The notes under the pieces were generated by a model. It was not told the DNA's origin. It searched no databases and saw only the letters and a list, made by a program, of their open reading frames with translations. 64,000 bases of DNA from Streptomyces griseocarneus (GTDB lineage Bacteria; Actinomycetota; Actinomycetes; Streptomycetales; Streptomycetaceae). This document shows, piece after piece, positions 54,068 to 61,963 of this stretch (position 1 is its first letter; the number at the start of each line of letters is the position of its first letter). The position numbers and the translations under genes are program-made. The stretch is taken from contig NZ_BNBL01000001.1 of assembly GCF_014655595.1 (NCBI RefSeq), positions 722,310 through 786,309 of the forward strand, written 5' to 3'.

Positions 54068-54868
54068 ATGAGCAGCGTCGAGAGCTCCGGCCCGCCGCCC
54101 TATCTCCCCGCCCACGAGCTGCTGTCCGGCCGCACCGCGGTCATCACCGCCGCCGCCGGCACCGGCATCGGAGGGGCCACGGCCCGCCGCTTCCTCGAGG
54201 AGGGCGCCGGTGTGGTCCTCGGCGACGTCCACGCCCGCCGCCTCGCGCGCACCGTCACCGCGCTGGCCGGGGAGTTCGGGGACGCCCGCGTCGCCGGCAC
54301 CTCCTGCGACGTCACCGACGAGGCGCAGGTCGCCGCCCTCCTCGACCTCGCCGAGCAGCGGCACGGCCCCCTCGACATCCTCGTCAACAACGCCGGCCTG
54401 GGCGGCACCGCCGAGCTCGTGGACATGACCGACGAGCAGTGGGACAGGGTCCTCGACACCACACTGAACGGCACCTTCCGCTGCACCCGCGCCGCCCTGC
54501 GCCGCATGCGGGCGAGCGGCGCGGGCGGGGTCGTCGTCAACAACGCCTCGGTCGTGGGCTGGCGCGCCCAGCGCGGCCAGGCCCACTACGCCGCCGCCAA
54601 GGCCGGGGTCATGGCGCTCACCCGCTGCGCCGCTGTGGAGGCCGCCGCCTACGGCGTGCGCGTCAACGCCGTCTCGCCCAGCCTCGCCGCCCATCCCCAC
54701 CTGGACCGGGTCGCCGACCCCGGGCTGCTCGCCGAGCTGGCCCGGCGCGAGGCGTTCGGGCGGGCGGCCGAGCCCTGGGAGGTCGCCAACGTCATCGTCT
54801 TCCTGGCCAGCGGCTACTCCTCGTACATGACCGGCGAGACCGTGGCCGTCAGCAGCCAGCGCGCGTGA
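54068..54868 (+). CDS. ipdF: IpdF-like short-chain dehydrogenase
   Basis: A 266-residue SDR. The Rossmann entry is AVITAAAGTGIGGATARRF, an unusual AAAGTGIG in place of TGxxxGxG, and NNAG and the catalytic tyrosine motif YAAAK are present. The sequence SYGRAxx-like AFGRAAEPWEVANVIVFLASGYSSYMTGE and the N-terminal variant match, from memory, Rv3559c (IpdF), which oxidises a hydroxy intermediate of HIP degradation. It is followed by kstR2 12 bases later. Confidence 0.8.
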   Translation: MSSVESSGPPPYLPAHELLSGRTAVITAAAGTGIGGATARRFLEEGAGVVLGDVHARRLARTVTALAGEFGDARVAGTSCDVTDEAQVAALLDLAEQRHGPLDILVNNAGLGGTAELVDMTDEQWDRVLDTTLNGTFRCTRAALRRMRASGAGGVVVNNASVVGWRAQRGQAHYAAAKAGVMALTRCAAVEAAAYGVRVNAVSPSLAAHPHLDRVADPGLLAELARREAFGRAAEPWEVANVIVFLASGYSSYMTGETVAVSSQRA

Positions 54869-54880
54869 TCGCGAAAGAAC

Positions 54881-55513
54881 GTGACCGACAATGAGAGCGT
54901 GCCGATCAGCAAGAAGACCACCACCGAGAAGCCGGCCCCCGGGCGGCGCGGGGAACTGCTCGCGACGGCGGCCGAGGTGTTCGCCGAGCAGGGCTACACC
55001 GCCACCACCGTCCGCCGCATCGCCGACGCCGCCGGCCTGCTCGCGGGCAGCCTCTATTACCACTTCGACTCCAAGGAGTCGATGCTGGACGAGATCCTCT
55101 CCACCTTCCTCGACGAACTCTGGGCCGGCTACGACTCCGTGCTCGCCGCCCGGCTCGGGCCCCGCGAGACCCTCGAGGCGCTGGTCACCGAGTCCTTCCG
55201 CGAGATCGACCGGCACCGCGCGGCCGTCGCCATCTACCAGCGGGAGGCCAAGGACCTCGCCGGCAGGCCACGCTTCGCCTACCTCGCCGACTCGCAGCGC
55301 AGGTTCGAGCGTGCGTGGCTGGGCACGCTCGAACGCGGCGTCGCCGACGGGGTGTTCCGCGCCGACCTCGACGTCCGCCTCGCCTACCGCTTCGTGCGCG
55401 ACACGGTGTGGGTGGCGGCGTCGTGGTACCGGCCGGGCGGCGCGCACAGCCCCGAGGAGATCGCCCGGCAGTACCTGTCGATGGTCCTGGACGGAATCGC
55501 CGTACGCACCTAG
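54881..55513 (+). CDS. kstR2: KstR2-like TetR regulator of steroid C/D-ring degradation
   Basis: A 210-residue TetR protein: RRGELLATAAEVFAEQGYTATTVRRIADAAGLLAGSLYYHFDSKESMLDEIL is the HTH. The ligand domain has RFAYLADSQRRFERAWLGTLERGV and FVRDTVWVAASWYRPGG. From memory this C-terminal block matches KstR2 of M. tuberculosis (Rv3557c: RDTTWVSVRWYRPGG), which is released by HIP-CoA. The neighbourhood and two KstR2-like boxes agree. The GTG start has only a weak ribosome-binding site. A GTG at 54899 is possible. Confidence 0.85.
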   Translation: MTDNESVPISKKTTTEKPAPGRRGELLATAAEVFAEQGYTATTVRRIADAAGLLAGSLYYHFDSKESMLDEILSTFLDELWAGYDSVLAARLGPRETLEALVTESFREIDRHRAAVAIYQREAKDLAGRPRFAYLADSQRRFERAWLGTLERGVADGVFRADLDVRLAYRFVRDTVWVAASWYRPGGAHSPEEIARQYLSMVLDGIAVRT

Positions 55514-55541
55514 AACCCCGACGAGAAGCTGGGAGCAGGCC

Positions 55542-56699
55542 ATGGCCGAGGCATACATCGTCGAAGCGGTACGCACGCCCGTCGGCAGGCGGGGCGGCGG
55601 CCTGAGCGCCGTTCACCCGGCCGACCTCGGCGCGCACGTGCTGAAGGCGCTGGTGGACCGCGCGGGCGTGGACCCCGCCGCCGTGGAGGACGTCGTCCTC
55701 GGCTGCCTCGACGCGGTCGGGCCGCAGGCCGGGGACATCGCCCGCACGAGCTGGCTGGCGGCGGGCCTGCCGGAGGAGGTGCCCGGCGTCACCGTCGACC
55801 GGCAGTGCGGCTCGGGCCAGCAGGCCGTCCACTTCGCCGCCCAGGCCGTGCTCTCCGGCACCCAGGACCTCGTCGTCGCGGGTGGCGTCCAGAACATGTC
55901 GCAGATCCCCATCGCCTACGCCGCCCGCCGGGCCACCGAGCCGCTGGGCCTGGCCGAGGGCCCCTTCGCGGGCTCCCGCGGCTGGCGGGAACGCTACGGC
56001 GACCGGCCCGTCGACCAGTTCCACGGCGCCGAACTCATCGCCCACAAGTGGGGGATCACCCGGCAGCGGATGGAGGAGTTCGCCCTCGACTCGCACCGCA
56101 GGGCGGTGCGCGCCGTCGACGAGGGCCGCTTCGAGCGCGAGATCGTCCCCTACGGGACGATGACCGCCGACGAGGGCCCGCGCCGGGACACCACGCCGGA
56201 GAAGATGGCCGCGCTCGAGCCGCTCGCGCCGGGCGGACGGCTGACGGCCGCCCTCTGCTCCCAGATATCCGACGGCGCCGCCGTCCTGCTGCTGGCGGGC
56301 GAACGCGCCGTGCGGGACCACGGCCTGACCCCGCGCGCCCGGATCCACCACCTCTCCGTGCGCGGCGAGGACCCCATCCGCATGCTGACCGCGCCGATCC
56401 CCGCCACGGCGTACGCGCTGAAGAAGGCCGGCATGACGATCGGCGACATCGACCTCGTCGAGATCAACGAGGCGTTCGCGTCCGTGGTCCTGGCCTGGGC
56501 CCGGGAGACCGGCGCCGACCCCGGGCGCGTCAACGTCAACGGCGGCGCGATCTCCCTCGGTCACCCGCTGGGCGCGAGCGGCGCCCGGCTGATGACCACG
56601 CTCCTGTACGAACTCGAGCGCACCGGCGGCCGCTACGGGCTGCAGGTGATGTGCGAGGGCGGCGGCCAGGCCAACGTCACGATCATCGAACGGCTCTGA
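55542..56699 (+). CDS. fadA6: FadA6-like thiolase
   Basis: A 385-residue acetyl-CoA acetyltransferase/3-ketoacyl-CoA thiolase. Nucleophile Cys89 is in DRQCGSGQQAVHFAA, the His motif in GGAISLGHPLGASGARLMTTL, and the second cysteine in LQVMCEGGGQANV. Diagnostic INEAFAS is present. In the mycobacterial regulon FadA6 removes acetyl or propionyl units after ring D opening. It is 28 bases after kstR2 and convergent with ipdC. Confidence 0.88.
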   Translation: MAEAYIVEAVRTPVGRRGGGLSAVHPADLGAHVLKALVDRAGVDPAAVEDVVLGCLDAVGPQAGDIARTSWLAAGLPEEVPGVTVDRQCGSGQQAVHFAAQAVLSGTQDLVVAGGVQNMSQIPIAYAARRATEPLGLAEGPFAGSRGWRERYGDRPVDQFHGAELIAHKWGITRQRMEEFALDSHRRAVRAVDEGRFEREIVPYGTMTADEGPRRDTTPEKMAALEPLAPGGRLTAALCSQISDGAAVLLLAGERAVRDHGLTPRARIHHLSVRGEDPIRMLTAPIPATAYALKKAGMTIGDIDLVEINEAFASVVLAWARETGADPGRVNVNGGAISLGHPLGASGARLMTTLLYELERTGGRYGLQVMCEGGGQANVTIIERL

Positions 56700-56712
56700 A
56701 GCGGGGCGAGCC

Positions 56713-57759
56713 CTACCCGGAGGCCAGGCGGCGCAGCGTCGCCTGCGCCTCCGCCATGACCGACTCGACCAGCGCGGCGCACGAGGGCAGGTCCTCGATC
56801 ACCCCCGCCACCTGCCCGGCGGACATCACGCCGAGGTCCGTACGGCCGTCCACCATCGCGGCCCGCAGCAGCACCGGCGTGTTCGCGGCCAGCAGGACCT
56901 GGCCCCAGGTCAGGTCCGTGCCGCGCTTCATGGCCAGGCCGTCGCGCAGCATCCGCCGGGCGCCCGTGCCCGACAGCTCGCGGTAGGCGACGGCGTGCCG
57001 CAGCGCCCGGACCAGCGTTCTCGTGCGGCCCGCGCGCTCGAGCGCGGTGACGAAGGGCGTGCGCAGCACGCGGTGCGGGAGGCCGTCGACCTTGGTGGTG
57101 ACGGTGACGTCCGTGACGGACGCGGCGAGGTAGGCGGCCTTCACCGCCGCCGGGACGGTGCTGTCGGAGGTGAGCAGGAAGCGGGTGCCCATGGCGATGC
57201 CGCAGGCGCCGTAGGCGAGGGCCGCGACCAGGCCGCGCCCGTCGCGGAAGCCGCCGGCGGCGACGACGGGGATCGCCACCGCGTCGACCACCTGGGGGAC
57301 CAGCACCGAGGTCGCCACCCGCCCGGTGTGCCCGCCGCCCTCGCCGCCCTGCACGACGAGCGCGTCCGCGCCCCAGGCCGCGACCTTCTCGGCGTGCCGC
57401 CGGGCCCCGACCGAGGGGATGACGACGACGCCGGCGTCCTTGAGCCGGGCGATCAGCTCCCGGGAGGGCGCCAGCGCGAAGGAGGCGACCCGCACCCCCT
57501 CGTCGATCAGGATCCGCACCCGCTCGGCGGCGTCCCCCGCGTCCGCCCGCAGGTTGACCCCGAACGGGCGGTCCGTGCGGGAGCGCACCTCGCGGACGGC
57601 CGCCCGCAGCCGGTCGGGGGTCATGGTCGCGGACCCCAGGATGCCGAGCGCGCCCGCCTCGGCCGCCGCGGTCACCAGGCGGGGCCCGGCCACCCAGCCC
57701 ATGCCGGTCTGTACGAGCGGGTGCCGGACGCCCACCAGGTCGGTCAGGGCGGTCCTCAC
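56713..57759 (-). CDS. ipdC: IpdC, nitronate monooxygenase-like flavoprotein
   Basis: A 348-residue FMN TIM-barrel protein. GMGWVAGPRLVTAAAEAGALG, VQGGEGGGHTGRVAT and GTRFLLTSDSTVPAAVK match, from memory, Rv3553 (IpdC). That protein is annotated as a nitronate monooxygenase/2-nitropropane dioxygenase homolog but acts as a HIEC-CoA reductase in cholesterol ring C/D breakdown. The GTG start overlaps the ipdB stop by four bases. Confidence 0.88.
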   Translation of the reverse strand: MRTALTDLVGVRHPLVQTGMGWVAGPRLVTAAAEAGALGILGSATMTPDRLRAAVREVRSRTDRPFGVNLRADAGDAAERVRILIDEGVRVASFALAPSRELIARLKDAGVVVIPSVGARRHAEKVAAWGADALVVQGGEGGGHTGRVATSVLVPQVVDAVAIPVVAAGGFRDGRGLVAALAYGACGIAMGTRFLLTSDSTVPAAVKAAYLAASVTDVTVTTKVDGLPHRVLRTPFVTALERAGRTRTLVRALRHAVAYRELSGTGARRMLRDGLAMKRGTDLTWGQVLLAANTPVLLRAAMVDGRTDLGVMSAGQVAGVIEDLPSCAALVESVMAEAQATLRRLASG

Positions 57760-58520
57760 GCCGGCACCTCGCGCTCGCGCCGGGCGGCCGGGTCGATGAC
57801 CTCGCGGATCAGGCGGAGTTCCGCGGCCGTGGGGGTGCGGGTGCGCGGGGCGTCCGGGGGGACGTCCAGCGGGAAGCCCGTGGCCGCCCGCACCTCCTCG
57901 GCGGTGACGCCGGGGTGCAGGGAGCGCACGCGCATCGTGTGGCCGGGGGTCTCGAAGTCGAGCACGGCGAGGTCGGTGACGACGCGCGGAATGCGGTGGA
58001 AGCGGGTGGCGGAGGGGCCGGCGGCCGCCGCGCGGTCGTAGCCGACGCCGCTGACCATGTCGACGCGCTCGACCAGGACGCGGGGGGAGTGCCGGGGGAT
58101 CCAGTAACTGGTCGGGTGGTTGACGGTGTTGGCGGGCGCGCCGCGCACCCCGATCAGCTGACGGGCGGGGCGGTGCCAGTCGCCGACGCAGCTGATGTTC
58201 TGGTTGCCGTGCCGGTCCAGCTGGCTCGCGCCCATCATCACGTGCCGCTTCCCGCCGGCGGCCAGCGCCAAGTGGCGGCGGTAGGGCAGCCAGCCCTCGA
58301 TCACCCTCGGCCTCGCCCCCAGCGCCGGGACGTCGGCGGCGAGCATCGCCTCGCCGTCCGTCAGCAGCAGCTCCGGCGCGAAGGTGAGCTTGGCCAGCCG
58401 GGCGCCGACCGTGGGCACCACGCCGCCCATCGGGCTCGCCAGGATCTCGCCGGCGCCGCGCCAGGCCTCCGCGCAGGCCACCACGCACACCTCGGCCCTG
58501 GTCGCGACGGCGGCGCTCAC
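57756..58520 (-). CDS. ipdB: IpdB, CoA-transferase-family hydrolase beta subunit
   Basis: A 254-residue class I CoA-transferase beta-type subunit. ATRAEVCVVACAEAWRGAGEILASPM, LTFAPELLLTDGEAMLAADVPAL, GNQNISCVGDWHRPARQL and SLHPGVTAEEVRAATGF follow Rv3552 as I recall it. With IpdA it forms the COCHEA-CoA hydrolase that opens steroid ring C by retro-Claisen cleavage. The family glutamate nucleophile of true transferases is absent in IpdAB. It overlaps ipdA and ipdC by four bases each. Confidence 0.9.
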   Translation of the reverse strand: MSAAVATRAEVCVVACAEAWRGAGEILASPMGGVVPTVGARLAKLTFAPELLLTDGEAMLAADVPALGARPRVIEGWLPYRRHLALAAGGKRHVMMGASQLDRHGNQNISCVGDWHRPARQLIGVRGAPANTVNHPTSYWIPRHSPRVLVERVDMVSGVGYDRAAAAGPSATRFHRIPRVVTDLAVLDFETPGHTMRVRSLHPGVTAEEVRAATGFPLDVPPDAPRTRTPTAAELRLIREVIDPAARREREVPA

Positions 58521-59383
58521 GACGCCTCCCGCACGCACTCCGCGACCGCGGCGCGGTAGTCCTCCTCGTCCCCGGACAGGAAGCGCCGCGCGAACTCCCG
58601 CCAGGCGGCCGGGTCGGCGGCGGCCCGGGCGTACGCCGCCTGGAAGGCCTCGTCCCGCCCGTAGTCCGGCGCGCAGGAGGTGAAGTGCGCGCCGCCCGGC
58701 GCCTCGACGACGCCCGTGACGCAGTGGCGCTGCACGAGCAGCGTCTGCGGTCCGCCGGCCGTCGCGAACTCCTCGCTGTCCACGATGCGTTCGCAGGAGA
58801 CGTACGCCTCGCGCGCGGCCTCGCAGAAGAGGTCGTCGAAGTACGGGTCGGGGCCCAGGTACTGGGCGTTGCCGTGCGCGTCGGCGCGGTTGAGGTGGAC
58901 GAGGGCCGCGTCGAGGGTGAGCGCGGGGACGGCCACCAGCTCCTCGCCGTCCGCGTACGGCGAGGTGACCGTCCGCAGCGTGGGGTTGACCCGCATCACG
59001 TCCGAGCCCAGCCCGGCGCGCACCGGCAGGAACGGCAGCCGGTGGGCGGCGGCCGTCAGCCCCCACATGAACATGGCCTCGTCCAGCTCCATCAGCTCCA
59101 GCTCGCCGCGCTGCCGGGCCGCGCGGAAGTGCGGTTCGAGGGGGATCGAGTCGAGCGTGGCGAAGGAGGCGACCAGCTTGCGGATCCGCCCGGCCGCCGC
59201 CAGCAGGCCCACGTCCGGGCCGCCGTAGGAGACCACGGTCAGGTCGGTGAGGTCCGAGCGGAGCAGGGCCCGTACGAGCGCCATCGGCTTGCGGCGCGAG
59301 CCCCAGCCGCCGATGCCTATGGTCATGCCGCTCTCCAGGCGGCCGACGGCCTCGTCGGCGGTCATCGTCTTGTCCGCGGTCAC
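58517..59383 (-). CDS. ipdA: IpdA, COCHEA-CoA hydrolase alpha subunit
   Basis: A 288-residue alpha-type subunit. LESGMTIGIGGWGSRRKPMALVRALLRSDLTDLTVVSYGGPDVG and VEAPGGAHFTSCAPDYGRDEAFQAAYARAA closely follow Rv3551 in memory. It pairs with IpdB to hydrolyse a cyclic steroid-derived CoA ester. GTG at 59383 overlaps the echA20 stop by four bases. A stop overlap with ipdB on the other side gives a fully coupled echA20-ipdA-ipdB-ipdC operon. Confidence 0.92.
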   Translation of the reverse strand: MTADKTMTADEAVGRLESGMTIGIGGWGSRRKPMALVRALLRSDLTDLTVVSYGGPDVGLLAAAGRIRKLVASFATLDSIPLEPHFRAARQRGELELMELDEAMFMWGLTAAAHRLPFLPVRAGLGSDVMRVNPTLRTVTSPYADGEELVAVPALTLDAALVHLNRADAHGNAQYLGPDPYFDDLFCEAAREAYVSCERIVDSEEFATAGGPQTLLVQRHCVTGVVEAPGGAHFTSCAPDYGRDEAFQAAYARAAADPAAWREFARRFLSGDEEDYRAAVAECVREAS

Positions 59384-60171
59384 GACCGCTCCCTTCCCGC
59401 GCTCCTCGGCTCGCTGCCCGCCGTTCCCGCGCCGCCGGAGACGAACGCGTCGCGGTGGCGGTCGGCGACGCCGGTCAGGCTCGCCTCGAAGGTGAAGCCC
59501 TGCTCGTAGCGGTAGCTGCGGCGGACGTCGACGGGATCGATGCCGTTGAGCGCCGCCTTGGCCAGCCGCAGCAACGACCCGTCCTTGGCCGCGATCTCCC
59601 GCGCCAGCCCCAGGGCCGCCGCCATCAGCTCCCCGCGCGGCACCACCCGCCACACCGAGCCGTGCCGGTGCAGCTCGTGCGCGGTGACCGTGCGGGAGGT
59701 GTAGTAGAGCGTGCGCATCAGGTGCTGGGGGACGAGCCGGGCCAGGTGGGTGGCGGCGCCCAGGGCGCCCCGGTCCAGCTCGGGCAGGCCGAACGTGGCG
59801 TCGTCGGAGGCGACCACCGCGTCGGCGTTGCCGGCCAGGCCCACGCCGCCGCCGAGGCAGAAGCCCTGCACGGCGGCCACGACCGGGACCTCGCAGTCGT
59901 AGACGGCGGAGAAGGCGGCGGAGCAGCCGTGGTTGGCGCCGACCAGCGCCCGGTGGCCGGGTACGCGCTGCAACTCCTTGATGTCCACGCCGGCGTTGAA
60001 GCCGCGCCCGGCGGCGGTGAGGACCACGCAGCGGGTGCCCGCGTCGCCGCCCGCCGCGCGGACGGCCTCGGCCAGTTCGTACCAGCCGCGGACGGGAAGG
60101 GCGTTGACCGGCGGGAAGTCGACGGTGACGACGGCGATGCCCGGTTCGGGGCGTGCGGTGGAGACGCTCAT
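59380..60171 (-). CDS. echA20: EchA20-like ring-opening enoyl-CoA hydratase family enzyme
   Basis: A 263-residue crotonase-fold protein. AVVTVDFPPVNALPVRGW, GRGFNAGVDIKELQR, VQGFCLGGGVGLAGNADAVVASDDATFGLPELDRGALGAATHLARLVPQHLMR and the late EQGFTFEASLTGVADRHRDAF match Rv3550 (EchA20) closely in memory. EchA20 hydrolyses ring D of HIEC-CoA-type intermediates. The gene starts at 60171 next to a KstR2-like operator and heads the ipd operon. The C-terminal Gly/Arg tail is not conserved. Confidence 0.9.
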   Translation of the reverse strand: MSVSTARPEPGIAVVTVDFPPVNALPVRGWYELAEAVRAAGGDAGTRCVVLTAAGRGFNAGVDIKELQRVPGHRALVGANHGCSAAFSAVYDCEVPVVAAVQGFCLGGGVGLAGNADAVVASDDATFGLPELDRGALGAATHLARLVPQHLMRTLYYTSRTVTAHELHRHGSVWRVVPRGELMAAALGLAREIAAKDGSLLRLAKAALNGIDPVDVRRSYRYEQGFTFEASLTGVADRHRDAFVSGGAGTAGSEPRSAGRERS

Positions 60172-60184
60172 CGGCTACCTTTCC

Positions 60185-60198
60185 ACCAAACGTTTGTT
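60185..60198. promoter_or_regulatory. KstR2-like operator, site 2
   Basis: ACCAAACGTTTGTT matches the KstR2 motif at 8 of 10 defined positions. The two differences are symmetric (G to A, C to T). Its complement shares CCTAACAA-N3-TTTGGT with site 1. It lies between echA20 and the divergent SDR gene. Confidence 0.75.
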
Positions 60199-60244
60199 AG
60201 GTGCGACGGTAGCAGCGGATCCCCGGCCTCGGGAGGTGCCCGAA

Positions 60245-61021
60245 GTGGCCAGCGCTCCACGCCCGGACGGCCGCGTCGCCGTCGTCACCGGCGGCACCCG
60301 CGGCGTCGGCGCGGGCATCGCCCGCGCGTTCCTGCGCGCGGGCACGGACGTCGTCGTCTGCGCCCGCAGGCCGCCCGAGCATCCCGTCGCGGCGGACGGC
60401 CGCACGGCCCGCTTCCTGCCGGTGGACCTGCGTGAACCCGCCGCCGTCGACGCCTTCTTCGACCGGGTCGCCGGCGATCACGGACGGCTCGACGTGCTGG
60501 TGAACAACGCCGGCGGCACGCCCCACCGGCGGCTCGACGAGGCGGAGCCCGAGCGTCACCTGCGCGTCATCGCCCTCAACCTCGGCGCGGCGCTGACGGC
60601 CTCGCTCGCCGCCCACCGCCTCATGTGCGCCCAGCGCGGGGGCGGCTGCATCCTGATGGTCGGCAGCGTGAGCGGCACCCGCCCCTCGCCCGGCACCGCC
60701 GCCTACGGCGCGGCCAAGGCGGGCCTGGAGAACCTCGCGCGCACCATGGCCGTGGAGTGGGCCCCGGCCGTACGCGTCAACACCCTCGTCCTGGGCATGG
60801 TGCGCACCGAGTCCGCCCACCTGCACTACGGCGACGAGCACGGTGTGGCCGCCGTCGCCCGCACCGTGCCGGCCGGGCGCCTCGCCGAGCCCGACGAGGT
60901 CGGCGAGGCCGCCGTGTTCCTCGCCTCCGACCGCGCCGCGTACATCACCGGAGCCGGGCTGCTCGTCCACGGCGGCGGCGAACGCCCGGCCTTCCTGGAC
61001 GCATCGAGGAGTGTGGAATGA
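60245..61021 (+). CDS. Short-chain dehydrogenase of the steroid cluster (Rv3549c position)
   Basis: A 258-residue SDR with VAVVTGGTRGVGAGIARAF (TGxxxGxG intact), VNNAGG, and the YGAAK catalytic pair. It lies in the position of Rv3549c in the mycobacterial regulon, divergent from echA20. It is probably an NAD(P)-dependent step in C/D-ring breakdown, with function inferred from position. GTG at 60245 has GGGAGG 9 bases upstream. The stop overlaps the next SDR by four bases (ATGA). Confidence 0.85.
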   Translation: MASAPRPDGRVAVVTGGTRGVGAGIARAFLRAGTDVVVCARRPPEHPVAADGRTARFLPVDLREPAAVDAFFDRVAGDHGRLDVLVNNAGGTPHRRLDEAEPERHLRVIALNLGAALTASLAAHRLMCAQRGGGCILMVGSVSGTRPSPGTAAYGAAKAGLENLARTMAVEWAPAVRVNTLVLGMVRTESAHLHYGDEHGVAAVARTVPAGRLAEPDEVGEAAVFLASDRAAYITGAGLLVHGGGERPAFLDASRSVE

Positions 61022-61926
61022 CCGGAATCTGCGCCGGGCGCGTCGCCGTCGTCACCGGGGCCGGGCGGGGCCTGGGCCGAGCGCACGCGCTGGCGCTCGC
61101 CGCCGAGGGCGCGCGCGTCGTCGTCAACGACCTGGGCGCCGGGCCCGACGGGCAGGGCGCGTCCGCGAACCCCGCGCAGCGGGTGGCCGACGAGATACGG
61201 GCGCGCGGCGGCGAAGCCGTCGCCCACTGCGGAGACATCGCCACCGGCGAGGGGGCCGCATCCCTCGTCACCGCCGCGCTGGAGAGGTTCGGCCGGCTCG
61301 ACGCGCTGGTCAACAACGCCGGGTTCGTGCGCGACCGCATGCTCGTCAACCTGGACGAGGACGACTGGGACGCGGTCGTCCGCGTCCATCTCAAGGGTCA
61401 CTTCCTGCCCCTGCGCCACGCCGCCGCGCACTGGCGGGCGGAGGCCAAGGCCGGTCGCGAGCCGGACGCCCGGGTGGTCAACACCACCTCGGGCGCCGGG
61501 CTGCTGGGGAGCGTGGGCCAGGGGAACTACGCGGCGGCCAAGGCGGGGATCGTCGGCCTGACGCTCGTCGCCGCCGCCGAACTGGGGCGCTACGGCGTCC
61601 AGGTCAACGCCGTCGCTCCCGCCGCCCGGACCCGTATGACGGAGAGCGCCTTCCCCGAGGCCATGGCCGCGCCGCCGGACGGGACCTTCGACGCCATGGC
61701 ACCGGCCAACGTCTCGCCGCTCGTCGTATGGCTCGCCTCGGCCGGTTCCACCGGGGTCACCGGCCAGGTCTTCGAGGCCGAAGCCGGGCGCATCACGGTC
61801 ATGGAGGGCTGGCACCCCGGGCCGACGGCCGACAAGGGCGACCGCTGGGCGCCGGCCGAGGTGGGAGAGGCGATACGGGAACTCCTGGCGGGAGCCCGCC
61901 GGGCCCGGCCCGTCTACGGGGCGTAG
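61018..61926 (+). CDS. HSD17B4-type short-chain dehydrogenase (Rv3548c position)
   Basis: A 302-residue SDR of the multifunctional-enzyme 3-hydroxyacyl-CoA dehydrogenase subtype: VAVVTGAGRGLGRAHALALAAEGARVVVNDLG, VNNAGFVRDRMLVNLDEDDWDAVVRVHLKGHF, SGAGLLGSVGQGNYAAAKAGI with the catalytic YAAAK. The C-terminal VFEAEAGRITVMEGW is also family-typical. It likely oxidises a beta-hydroxyacyl-CoA made from steroid rings. It is coupled to the previous SDR and convergent with the ABC transporter genes. Confidence 0.87.
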   Translation: MTGICAGRVAVVTGAGRGLGRAHALALAAEGARVVVNDLGAGPDGQGASANPAQRVADEIRARGGEAVAHCGDIATGEGAASLVTAALERFGRLDALVNNAGFVRDRMLVNLDEDDWDAVVRVHLKGHFLPLRHAAAHWRAEAKAGREPDARVVNTTSGAGLLGSVGQGNYAAAKAGIVGLTLVAAAELGRYGVQVNAVAPAARTRMTESAFPEAMAAPPDGTFDAMAPANVSPLVVWLASAGSTGVTGQVFEAEAGRITVMEGWHPGPTADKGDRWAPAEVGEAIRELLAGARRARPVYGA

Positions 61927-61963
61927 GGCGTGTCCTGGGGCGCACCGCGCGGCCCCGGGAGCG

